Part shown: piece after piece, positions 49,399 to 61,500 of the stretch
How the letters are laid out: each line of letters begins with the position of its first letter
How positions within the stretch are numbered: position 1 is the first letter of the stretch
NCBI GenBank assembly: GCA_013365325.1
Contig: JABVXV010000191.1
Coordinates: 1 to 64,000, forward strand
Length of the DNA: 64,000 nucleotides
Source: Dipetalonema caudispina
Lineage: Eukaryota > Nematoda > Chromadorea > Rhabditida > Onchocercidae
Direction of reading: 5' to 3'
The notes under the pieces: generated by a model
The model's database searches: none
What the model was told of the DNA's origin: nothing
Seen by the model: only the letters and a program-made list of their open reading frames with translations
Translations under genes and position numbers: made by a program

Positions 49399-50110
49399 AA
49401 GAAGCCAATAGAAAGAAAAAAAAAAAAAAAAAAAAAAACAATGCAGAAAATTTTCTTAAATACAATATTTATTTTACTAACAAAATGCAAAAATATTTCA
49501 TTTTTTTCTAACGTGATACAACTTTTTTTTCTCGTTAATTTTGCAAATTGTTTAAGTATTCTGTCTAAAATTGATACAAAACAATTTTGAAATATGTGAT
49601 AAATTTTTTATCATCAATAATATATGTTTTTTTTTTTTAATGTAACGGAAAAAAAAAAACCAAATATAAGCTAACAATTTTTTTTGGGGATTTTTTAAAT
49701 TGTCGAATTTTCTTTTTCAAAACTTTCTAAAATTAATAAATGATAAAGAGAACAAATTAATAAATGATAAATGATAAAGAGAAAGAACAAAAAAAAAAGA
49801 AAGGCTTATCAATTCTAAAAAAATTCTTTTTACTAACAAAAGAAAACAACAACAACAATAAAAATTTCTTTCTTTCAAATCATAGCTTCTTTTTTAAACG
49901 AATGTTCTTCCTCTGTTACTACTTTTTTTTTTTTTTTACCTACTATCAACCTCTTCTTTTCTTTTCAAAATTACAAATTAGAAAGCTTTACTCTGTTTAT
50001 TTCTAGGCTTCTCAGTTTTATATTATAGTGTTCATTTTCTTTTGATTTTTCTCTTTCTTCTTCTGCATTCATAAATTTTTAAATATTCCACGAATAAAAA
50101 GAAAAAAAAA
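49399..50110 (+). other. Probable 3' UTR of exon 9c transcripts
   Basis: AT-rich, with AATAAA at 49735-49740, 49759-49764 and 50093-50098. The last is followed directly by a genomic A run, so which one is used cannot be decided here. The 80-codon ORF at 49764-50006 is low-complexity. Confidence 0.5.
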
Positions 50111-52944
50111 AAAAAAAAACAATCCCATTTCCTTCGTTTTAATCAGCATATCATAAACAATTTCATATTACATATTATCACCTGATACAGGTAGGTAGCA
50201 TAGCATATTATCATCTTATACAGATCATGCATTATCAATCTTTTGCTGATTACTTCTCCATTTTTCATCAAAATTGATGATGAGGCATCATTTGAAATTT
50301 CAATGGATAATGAAAAAAAAAAAAAAAAGAAAAAATTGGCGGCATGATTCAAAATTCCTTTTTCACATCACAAACTACATTTATAGCAATCCAATTCAAT
50401 GAATAACTAAAAAGTGAAATAAATTAAAAGTGTAGAGAAAATTCCGAATTCCAATGGAATGAATGTTAATGTTCAATAATAAACGAAATAAACAAACCTG
50501 AAAAGGTATGAATGATAGAATCGTTAATAATCAAACGAAGATTTAATGATGATATTTTGTATTCGATTATGTATAATAAATGCATTGATTTGGGATAGAA
50601 AGTGTGAAAGGGAAAAAATATAATTAACAATATATTTAATTAAAATTTAAGCATGATACTATGAAAATAATACGAAAAAGTTGTGCTGAATTAGGTAATA
50701 ATTTAAAGCTCTAAAATGAATAGCTAATTTCAAATTTTAGTATGAAGTGGTATTTAAAAGTTTTGGATTTTTGAGATTCTAATTTTAAACAGATTAATAA
50801 ATTCAAAAGTGTAATTTTCCAAATGATAGCAATTCTTCACGGAAAGAAAGGGAAAAATGACGCTATAAAAGATAAAAAAATTAATGATTAAATTACAATT
50901 AATATATAATTTAACACCTAAGATATTAGTTTCACTTCTTTGTGAAATTCAACGATCATTTATGATAGTTAAGTGATAATAAATTATTCGGACATGATGA
51001 TCATTATTATGCATCAGTAAAATTTGTGATGTGATAATGTTCTAATTGTGAAATCGAATAATTTGTTATCTTAATCCACACAAAATTAAATAATTTATTA
51101 ACAGATTTGATGCTAATCATATGGGTTAAAATTGTAGCAACATACTTTTCAATGAATCTAATCATATTTAATTAAAATCAGTCGAATTAAACAATTGAAG
51201 AGTGTTTAGTCATTTTTTTCTTCCATTCCAATTAACCATTTAAACTTTATCGGATTAAAATTAATATGTTGTAAAATTGTTTGCTTCAAAGTACCAAATA
51301 GATTTTGTAAAAAAGAAGAAAGGAAAATTAGTAACAATTACGACAATTCATTCATATATATTTATGGATTGTAAAATGTTACAATTCGAATTGCTTTAGG
51401 ACGAAAGTATTCATTTTGAATTCTTTGGAGAATTTTTAGAGAAATTAAATTCATATTAGCCTTCTTTAAATCGTAATTTAAGCAACAGAAATTCTTTTTT
51501 TCCCAAGTTTATCTCACTTTTCAACTTCCCCTACTTAAGGGAAGGATTAAAAACTGTTCAGAAAAATTAGGAATATTAAAAGTGAAGTTTCATTTGAAAC
51601 TTACTCTTATAAAATTAATTTGCATCCAATTCGTTCCAACTTTTTTTTGGATTGAAATTTTAAAAAAGTACAAAATGTTGAGAAATTGGAACTTTTCATA
51701 ATTGAATTTTAGGACAAGGTGTAGACAAGCAAAATTTCAATTTACGTTAATCAATTATTTATTACAAATCGCACTGAAAAGGGATATTTTCATTGCTAAA
51801 TTCAGGATTTTTTTTTTTTTTCATTAATAAATTCAAAAAAGATATGAAAATATTACATTGGGAATAAGTGAAAATAATAAAAGAAAACAAAGAAATGATT
51901 TTTTTTTTTTAAATCAATAATTCATAAAAATTCTATACAAGTATATTTAATTTTTATTATCAAGTTAATCAACTTGTCTATACCTTAATGTAGACATGCA
52001 TCGCCTTAAAATATTCCCAATATTTTTCCTGGTAAAATTGATACAACTTATATTTATCAGCTTTAATCAATTCAATAAATCAAATTAAATACAAAATTTA
52101 GCATAGCATAAATTGACAATTTATAGCAATAGCATAAGCAAAGCAAACTAAAAATAATAATAATAATCGATAATGAAAAGGAATAAAGAAAAAAACAACA
52201 ATAATTTTCGAATGCAAAATAAACAGAATAAATGATATAAATCTTTGGGATTAACAATGAGAGCTTTATAGAAATCGTTGTTATCATTATTATCATTATT
52301 GTCATTATCATTATTATTGCAATAATATATTTATATTTTTTTATTATCATTTAGATAAAGATACAAAGCAATGAGAGTATCTAATAAATGAACACAAATA
52401 CAGGAGGAAAAGGATGAAGCATAATTATTGGCAAACTACAAATTCAGTTTATTTCAAAATTTTTCAATTTTAGAGAAAATTTAATTGAATGATAGAAACA
52501 ATATGAAAGTGCAGAATGAAAAATTTAAATTTTTTTGCATCCATAATTGTATCTAAAAACTTCCAATTTCAACAATATTCGATTTCATACGACGCGTCAA
52601 TTATGAAATAATACTAATTCAATTTAATTATTAATGATATTCAAATATTTGCTTTATTATCGCATGAAATGAACATAAAAAATATCCAAAATACAAAGCT
52701 GAAATGAAAGAGAAAAAATAATATGCAGCGAAATGGCAGTAATTATAATTAAACGCAGTGAGAAAATATGAAGAAAAATAATACAAAGTCAAATTTCAAT
52801 TAATCGACATGCAATGCGACACTATTGCAAATGTTAAAATTGAATAAATTCCTTCAAATTAGGTTAATTATTATTTATGCATTATTCAAATTTGTAGAAT
52901 AAGAGAAATACAACATCATTCATAAAACATTTCTTTTCCATTTT
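50111..52944. other. Intergenic region between convergent tropomyosin and collagen genes
   Basis: AT-rich with no supported gene. TTTATT at 52653-52658 (minus-strand AATAAA) is a candidate collagen poly(A) signal, about 290 nt past its stop. A T-rich tract and an ATT/ATC tract at about 52275-52325 are also present. Confidence 0.6.
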
Positions 52945-53007
52945 CTATTCACTAAAATATGTTCTCTTTTTACCCAATCGTTTGTCTACATTGTATTTGC
53001 TCATATT
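52945..53007 (-). CDS. cle-1: Collagen terminal exon, 20-residue tail
   Basis: Follows a strong TTTTCTTTTCAG acceptor and joins in phase 0 after VVLCIE, giving [18 protein letters not shown] and a short end, then TAG. CIEN matches the end of vertebrate endostatin (CIENS). Without this exon the frame would end after VFFSL by reading through the donor GTATTT, which is less likely. Confidence 0.75.
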   Translation of the reverse strand, partial: NMSKYNVDKRLGKKRTYFSE

Positions 53008-56000
53008 CTGAAAAGAAAAAAAAAAAATGATAAATTTAGTATTTGGTTAAAATTGACATACAAAATTTAGAAAAGTCTTCCAATTTAAGCTATCAAAATT
53101 TAAAATGTTAGATGATTTCCTAAAAAGTTGTCGATATTTTAATTAAATTTAATTCCCTGAAGAAACAGATCAATCAACAAATATCAGTACTAAAAAGATA
53201 ATGATAAAATCAGACCTACAGGCCTTTATAGGACACTTTCAATTGTTAGTATCAGTGATAATGATTAAATTAGGCTTACGTACGACATTTCAAATTGTTG
53301 GCTTGTTAGCAAAGGAAAGAAATAATTAAGCCAAATCAACGATTTCTTAACTAATGATGGATAGATGCATTTTAACAATTTAAATACACAAAAGTTTTAG
53401 GCCATTTGCCTTTATGATTAGGAACTAAGTGACTAAACAAATAATTCAATTAATTCATTTATTTTTGCATATTCAACCTTTTTTCCTCTCTCTCTTTCTT
53501 TCATCAACAAATTTTCTGCTAAAAAAATAAATAAAATTTAGAGAGAAAAAAATACCTCAATGCAAAGTACTACTAATTCACGTGAACATTCGGAATCTCG
53601 ACTATCACGCAATAACGGTAAACCACGTCCGATAAATGATGCTCGTCCTACTTGGGATGATGCTGCTGATCTCCAGGCGCTACAGTAACCGGATTCACTA
53701 CGCATGCCGGATGAATCCGAACCATGCCATACACGTTTTTCAGGCCTTAAAATGATTTTCTTGTTTCTAACAGTTATCTTCCGGACATATTTCACCAAAG
53801 AATTGAAATAATTTCAATGGATTAATTTCAAATATGAATAAATTTGTATGTTATTATCAGAATTGAATTCTCTTCATATGAATTACCAGGAATTCTGTCC
53901 GTTTTTTCCGTTTTTCGACGTTTTCTTCCGTTATTTCCCATTTAAATATTACCAAATGAGCAGCATCTTCATAAGATAATCTCATTATTTCTCTAAAAAA
54001 AAAAAGGAAAAATTCATTCAACAACAAACCATATCGAATCAACAAAAACATTTCGGCGATTGAATGAATAAATGGGTACATCAGCCATTCGTCGTTGTTG
54101 AAATATATCACTCCAGGAATCGAACAGACGTTCCCCGCGAAGATTAACCACCGGTGTATCTCGATCACTGCTATGTACCACTTTATTTAAATCCTGAAAA
54201 AGAATATTTTTCACTTCACTCAAGTATACATCATCATTTATGATTTGTGTAATTTGTAAAAAAAAAAGGAGAAAACAAAAAATTAAATTTCTGCTAACAA
54301 GTTTGAAAATATTTGAATCTTGAATTTGAATTTAACATTTGATAAACATTACATGAGACAAAGAGAAAATTATCGCTCTTTTTAAAACTTTAATTAGAAT
54401 TAGAAATTGAAAGATATAAAAGGATATACTAAGAGGATGAATACAGAGGATCAATAATAACATTAATTAGCAAGGTTTAATTAACAAGAAACATGAGGAA
54501 AAAAATTATCATTCCTAATTAATTATGAAAAAACATTGTTAGTAAACTCAATTTTATGAAACAATTGCCATTAATTTTAATTTCAAAATTTTAATAACAT
54601 CAAATATTGATTATACCTGAACATGTGATGAAAGGAATGCTCGGAAAGTAGTACGGAAGTTAGCTTGTCGAGCTTGCTGATAGCACGCTAAGTCAGCTCC
54701 ACGTACGCCACGCATATTACCACTCATTGGTTCATTTAGCGCTATGAGATGAAGCTAAATAAAATGAATAACATTCTTCGATTTGGTATTATACTTTAGC
54801 AATATAAGTAATTCATTTCCAATATGTAACACATTTCAAATATATAATTTGCAAAAATTAGTTAAAAAGAAAAAGGGAAGAATTAAAACAAAAAGAAAAG
54901 TAACATACGACAAGATCTTTAGCTTGAAGGCTATGCGGTGGGAAACCGGAATGCATTCTATCCGGTCCTGGTCGTTCCCGATATCGCAATCCATCATGAT
55001 CCGGATATCGTGAACGATGTGCTTCCTGCTTAATTACGATAAAATTGTTTTATTATGTAACGAATAAAAATGGCAAGATTATTTTCTTTTTTCTCTTTTT
55101 CTTCCATTGCGCAATAAGGGAAAAATTCTTTCTTTCATAAAACAAATATCCAGAAATTCCCATCAAATTTTGAAAATTTCTAATAAATTTTTAAAAATTT
55201 TCAAAATTAAAAAGTGCAACTATCAGGTTTTAGTGTGCTATGTGCGTGATACGACGAGTAAATTGTGCGAATCAGTTAGATTAATTGCAAAATAAAAGCC
55301 CGCAATAGAAGCTAATGTGCAAAAGTGCTGTGCAAGATGGTATTTGTAACATGTGAAGGGCAGTGCACGCATGCATAAAAAGCAAGCACTTCTAGTTGAT
55401 TTGCATGTATATCGACAAATCATTGCAATAAATGGAACGGTTGGATCAGATTATACCGGTAGTTTAGCACCAATGATTGGATCTTCAAGTTGATTATCGT
55501 TCCATTTCTATTTAACCTATTAATTGATCTGTTTCTTTTTTTTTTTTTTTTTTTCTTTTTGTAAAAATGGAGTTTGAAGGGAAAGAAAAAAAATTCAAAA
55601 GCAATTCATTTAATTCTACTACTAATCAAATGATAATTGCTATCTTTTCACATTATAGTATCTTTGAGGTAATGATGAAGCAAATCATTAAAAACTTCTC
55701 ATGTCAAATTTCATCATAAATTTCTTTTCTACTTTTTTTTTTTAAAATTTTTATTCGTAAAAAAGCACTGTAAAGACCCAAAATCGTTTGGTTATTTGAA
55801 TGGGTCACCTCATACGGTGATGAAATTGTCGGTTGTTTGGACCATTGCTGGTTAAATGATGTTGTAATAGTGGTCGTTGCAACAGGTTCGGAATAGTAAC
55901 TCGGTCTAACTGAAGAATTTTGATATTCTGACTTTTGATGTTGCGTTAATATCGGATGGTGTGGTTGTTGCGTTTGTGCTATTCTTGTTAGTCGATAATC

Positions 56001-58508
56001 CGATAATAGTCTGTTCTCGTCTTGCATGGTTGAATGATGCGGTTGTGTGGCTAAATCGACCTGCTCTGATTGATATATCGAAGCAGGCCTATATTCCGGA
56101 CGATAGCTAGGCCTTACCTGAGATTGTGTTGTCCCGTACTCCCATTTTACTGATAATCGATTTTGGCCTGGTTGTCGTTCATAATGCTGGGATGTCGAAC
56201 GAGATTGTGATGGTGAAAGAGTATTATCCAATCTTTGGGACGATGGCCGATGGTCTTGTCGTTGAAGCGTATGTAACCGGGTATTTGGTAACGGTAATGT
56301 TGGTGACGGACGATATTTTGGATAAAGTTGCCCTGGTTGTGGTCGATATTCAGCACGCGGAGATGGTAAAAGTTGATGTTTTAGTCCAAGTGTTTGCCGT
56401 GACTGTTGATAGGGATATGTTGATAGTGGAATTTCCGGTGTCATTGGTGATTTCTGACCAGGACGATAATACTTTGTAGGTAGTGATGTTCCGGATATCT
56501 GCGGTCGACGTATGACATCAAGTCTTGGTTGTATACCATACGATCCTTTTACATCAGGAACTAATTGATGGGGTTTTTTAGAAATATCCGGTTTCAAAGA
56601 TATCTTGAGACGTGGTACCTGTGATGCTTCTGGTGCCATCAAGTAATCCTCGGACGTCAAGGGAACTTGATACCGTGCACCTGGTTTTTGTGATTCTTCC
56701 TAAAAACTTGCTGGGAATGGTAGTTTGACGAAACAAAACAATGACTGTGAAGCATTTTAAATATTATAATAATATTAATAACAAAAGTGCTTTACGAGAA
56801 AAAAGTGTTAAAATTTGAGATATTATTGGATGCGGAAGTAATTTTTAAAATAAGCTGAATATGAATATGGCGTGTCCTCTAAATATTAATAAGCTTGACA
56901 AATATATTAATTCGAATTTGAAAATTTTCTAAATTTCGTGTCATTAACAATTATCATTGAATACTAAATTAAAAATTTTGGAAATATCTTCTTTTCCTAC
57001 AAAAAAAAACTTGTAAATCATATTTTTGCACTTGTATCATAAAAAATGTAGAAATTCATTAATTAAATTTTATCATTTGTTAATTATCGAACAAAAATTA
57101 ATTTCGGAAAAATGAATCAAAAAATGTATTAATTTATTGTAAATAGCTCATATCAATATTGTTTAACAATTTTAGCACAGAATTGCATAAAATTACTTTG
57201 TGTACCAATTTTATGTTGTTGATTTTTTATTAGCAAATAAAAATTTTATTTTATGCAAAATTTCTTTCTTCCTTTTTTACCACCGATTCACAATCACTTT
57301 GATAATAAATATCAATGAATGCTTCTGATAAATATGGGAAAAAATTTATCCCTTTTTCTTGTTTTATGAATGAAATTTTATTTATTTCGAAAAAAGTTCT
57401 GCCTAAAATTTAAAAGTTCAAAATCACAAATACTTCCTAACTTTTAATGAGTTGTCTTTCTATAGCTTAAACTTATCACTAAACACTTTTAAAATGGATT
57501 CACTAGTTTTTCCAGTATTTTTAGGAAAGAAAAACTTTAAGGTGAAATTTCAGATAGGTCAATTGTTGGAATATTTCCTTAGCTTGAAAGGCTTTCAAGC
57601 TCACTTTAGTAGATTGATTTAGCCTGATCTGAAAATATATTCACCAATCCGGAATCATTTTCTTTTAGACATTATTCGAGCTAAATCCTATCAAAATACA
57701 ATAGTAATAGTTTTTAGTTTTTTTTTCTTTTTCATAATTGCAAAAGATGAAAATTAGCATATTTTACTAGCTCTAACAATTCATTTCTTTCAAGAAAAAT
57801 AAGTTTTGAATAATCCAAAGTACTGTATCTAATTAATTGTTGCTTCGCTTATTTATCAAACCGGAAATATAGGATAAACTATTCCGGAAATATATTGCTA
57901 CAGTGAACACCAATTAAAACGATAGATGCTATCAAATCTTAAGTAATTACTATATTACAATTATACTTTGCTAGTTTGCTTAATATATGAACCATGCATA
58001 CTTACGATTCTTTCATCATCGAGCTATAACAGAACAAAACAAAGGAAAAAGGGGAAGAAATTTTTAGAAAATCTCTTCAAAAACTTAAAAATTTCAAAAT
58101 TTAATTCGGAAAATAACGAAATATCGATCGAAAAATTATGAAACTGCTATAAGATTTTCCAGAAAAATTTGAAATTTTATTTTTCACTTCCAATTTCTTT
58201 TTTGTTTTGTTTAAAAAAAAAGCGGACAAAAATCATTAACGATATTTACTGAACGCTAGCATCACGATATCATACAGATAGCCACAATAGTTAACTTCAA
58301 TTTACTGCTAACAACAACTATGGATATTGATAACTTACCCAATAATGCATGAAATTTTCATTCGGAGATTCAAATTCAATTTCCTGAATTATTAAATGAA
58401 TTCTGGGCTCATTTTTTACCAATTTTTCGAACTTTAACTATCGCGTAATTGTTTCAACATTAAAGCGTTCAATACTTTGCTTATAAATTTTACATACCCA
58501 AAATTATT

Positions 58509-58543
<35 letters not shown>

Positions 58544-61500
58544 ATTCATATAAACGTTGCACAACGTTTATCTATTATCTAAAAAAGAAAAAAAAAAGAT
58601 CATAAATTAATTCATAATAGGTTTACTGAAATTACCATATCGATAATTTTTATGCTATGATAACTTTTTTAAGTGTTTATGAAATTCTTATTACAGTATT
58701 AAAATATTTCCTTAATTTTTGTGGAAAAAAAAAAGCATAAAATTAGTAAACCCAATAATAATTATTATTAATATAACAGTAATGGAAAAAAATTCACTAA
58801 AATGACTTACAACTGATGGACGACGTTCCATAATTGGATGGAAACCTTCGAGCTGAAATTTATTTTTGAAAAATTAAAATTTCATCTTTTTTTTTATCTT
58901 TCTCATCCATAATTTTTTTGTATACTACAGAATTAAATTTTTCTTTTTCTAAAAATAAATTTCCTCTAAATGTTAAATTTTGTAGTGGAATTTTTCAAAC
59001 AAAAAGGAAAAAAAAAAAAAAGATGACAAACTTTAACATCCTTGAAACCACCATTGACACGTATATATAATTGTTGATTTGATATACAAAAAGTAAGCGA
59101 ACCTATAGGTACACCATGTGATGCGGAGAATAATTCAATTGTAGTTGGATATACTTGAACCTAGAAAAAAATACAGTAAAAATATTTCAATTCTTTTAGA
59201 AAAGAAAAGTTTAATTCTTATTCATATTCATAGGATTTTTCGAGAAAAAGCAATTTTAATGTAATTTGCTATATAAAAAAAAGAATACATTAAAAAAATT
59301 CAAAAAAAAAATTTTGCAAAATTTTTTAAATTTGCTTAAAAATTTTCACCATATTTTAATTAAATTTTATTAAAAAATTTAATCAAATAAAAAGTGCCAT
59401 ATTTTACTTGTCTAAAATTTAATGCAAACATTTAAATTTTTTTCTGGGAAATCAATGTATTCACTTATTTGTGCTACTTTTTTCTGTTGACATTATTTCA
59501 TTTAGTTGTTTATTTGAACTCTTTTATTTCTAATTTTTTATTTCTTTAATGTTTTTACTCCTCCAGGTGCAGTATGCATTGGTTGTGGATAAGCTTGTCC
59601 AGGAGGACCAGGTGGTCCTGGCTGTCCTATTGGACCCATTGGACCCCTTGGTCCTATTTCACCACGTTCACCTGCAAAACAAATTGTAATTTAATGGCAA
59701 ATTTAAATTTTAATATTCAATTTATATAGGAAATTCGGACTATTCCTAATAGGAATGATTGACCTTTTTCGCCTTTCATAGTATAACGATGTTGATAAGG
59801 GTCATATGGCGGTAATTCCTTACTTCCACCTGGATGACGAACCGGTATTCCTGGGAGGCAGTCACCTTTTTCACCCTGTAATTATTGCGGATGTAACTTA
59901 TAATTAACTCGATTCCAGTTCCATTTTTGCTCAATTTAAAGTATTCAATTAATTTCCTTAAAAAAAAAAAAAAAAACTGAAACAAAATGTGTAATCTCAA
60001 ACTTTAATTCGAGGATCGCTAATGATCCGTGTGATATCTTCGGGATGCAATCTTTCACAGCGACCTGGAGTTCCTGGAGGTCCAGGAAATCCTGGTTCTC
60101 CGACACCTGGTGGTCCTGCTGGTCCTCTTGGCCCTAAAATGCTGAGTTATATTCATAACTAATGATAAATTCCTAAAAATAACTAATATAAAACTAAGCA
60201 TAAAAGTTAACCCATTGGTCCAGGTGGTCCTTGCGGTCCTACGGGACCAACAACAGTTTGAACTCCTTCTGGTCCTTCTTGTAGGACTTGCGCTGATAAT
60301 CCAGGTGGTCCTGGTGGACCCGGTGGTCCCATTGGTCCCATTGGTCCAGTATCTCCTGTCCTTCCAGGTGTACCATCGCGTCCATCACGTCCTGGTAGAC
60401 AATTGGTAGGACACTGAAGTTATTACCAAAAAAAAATTCGATATTTATTAGAATGCGGCATTAGTTTTTTTCTTCAACCAAATTTATTGATTGATAAAAA
60501 TACAAGGAGCAAAAGTTTACTAACTGTTCCAGGTGGTCCTTCTGGACCGGCTGGTCCTGGTAGTCCTGGTTCACCGCGGTCACCCTTATCACCTTTTTCA
60601 CCCTTTTCCGACTTCACTGAAAAAATTTTGCTCAATAAATTTATGAATGATGAAGTGAAAAATTAGAATCCTACAAGCAGCAATAACTTGCAAATCACTC
60701 CTTTTGCTGCATACAACATTTCAGCATGATTGCTCAAGGAAGAAGAAGAAAGCATTATTGAATCTGATCATGGTACCTAGTACCAATCATACATTAGCCT
60801 GATACCAATTAGATATCATTAAAACTACAACAATACAAAATGCAAAATTAAATATTATAAAACTCCAAAATTCATTGCAACGGAAGTTGAAGTGATTCCA
60901 TTCTGTTGTAATTACCTCATAAAAATATTATGAATTGATAAAAAAAAATTAAAAATTATATATGCATTAAATATGTAACGAAGTATTTTCATGCGACCAT
61001 ATAATAAGTAAAAAAAAATTGTGCGACTATAAATAAGCAATTGGATAATTAATTCGATTGAATTGATTTAATTAAATTCTTCCCAAAAATTCATGAAAAA
61101 TTCATATTCTCAACCACAAAAAAAAGAAGACAACAACTAAATACAATAAAATAATACAGCGAGCATGCATTCGCATCTATCATTATTATCATTCTACTGC
61201 ATGACCCTTCTACAAATGCCAAACCACCGGTACGATGACCGCGGTTATTTCGAAATTCGTGTATTTCTGGTATTGCTTCCAATAATTGAACCTGTTCCAG
61301 TATTGGAATAACCGGAATTATACGTTCCGTAATAGCGGTTTCATAGGAGGGTAAAATTAAACTATCAGTATGCTTGCCAATAATAAATTGGATATTGTTG
61401 TCATGATATGAAGAAGGAGAAGATGATGATGAAGAAGAGGAAGAAGAAGAGGAAGGTTTGTGATCATCTGAAAATTATCACCATTGCAAAAAAAAAAAGA

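Noticed and set aside
53857..54168. Minus-strand 103-aa ORF over an endostatin exon
   Set aside because: Different frame from the conserved endostatin reading and extends through the intron.
55238..55423. Minus-strand 61-aa Cys-rich ORF in a collagen intron
   Set aside because: No suitable splice sites in phase with the neighbouring exons and no recognisable motif.
56126..56479. Plus-strand 117-aa ORF
   Set aside because: Antisense shadow of the collagen hinge exon.
60215..60409. Plus-strand ORF rich in Val and Leu
   Set aside because: Antisense of Gly-X-Y collagen codons; the apparent membrane segment is an artefact.
61091..61197. Extension of the Ser-rich collagen exon to the stop at 61091
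   Set aside because: The phase-1 donor GTAGAA at 61197 connects to the next Gly-X-Y exon in frame; the extension would end the protein before the collagen helix.
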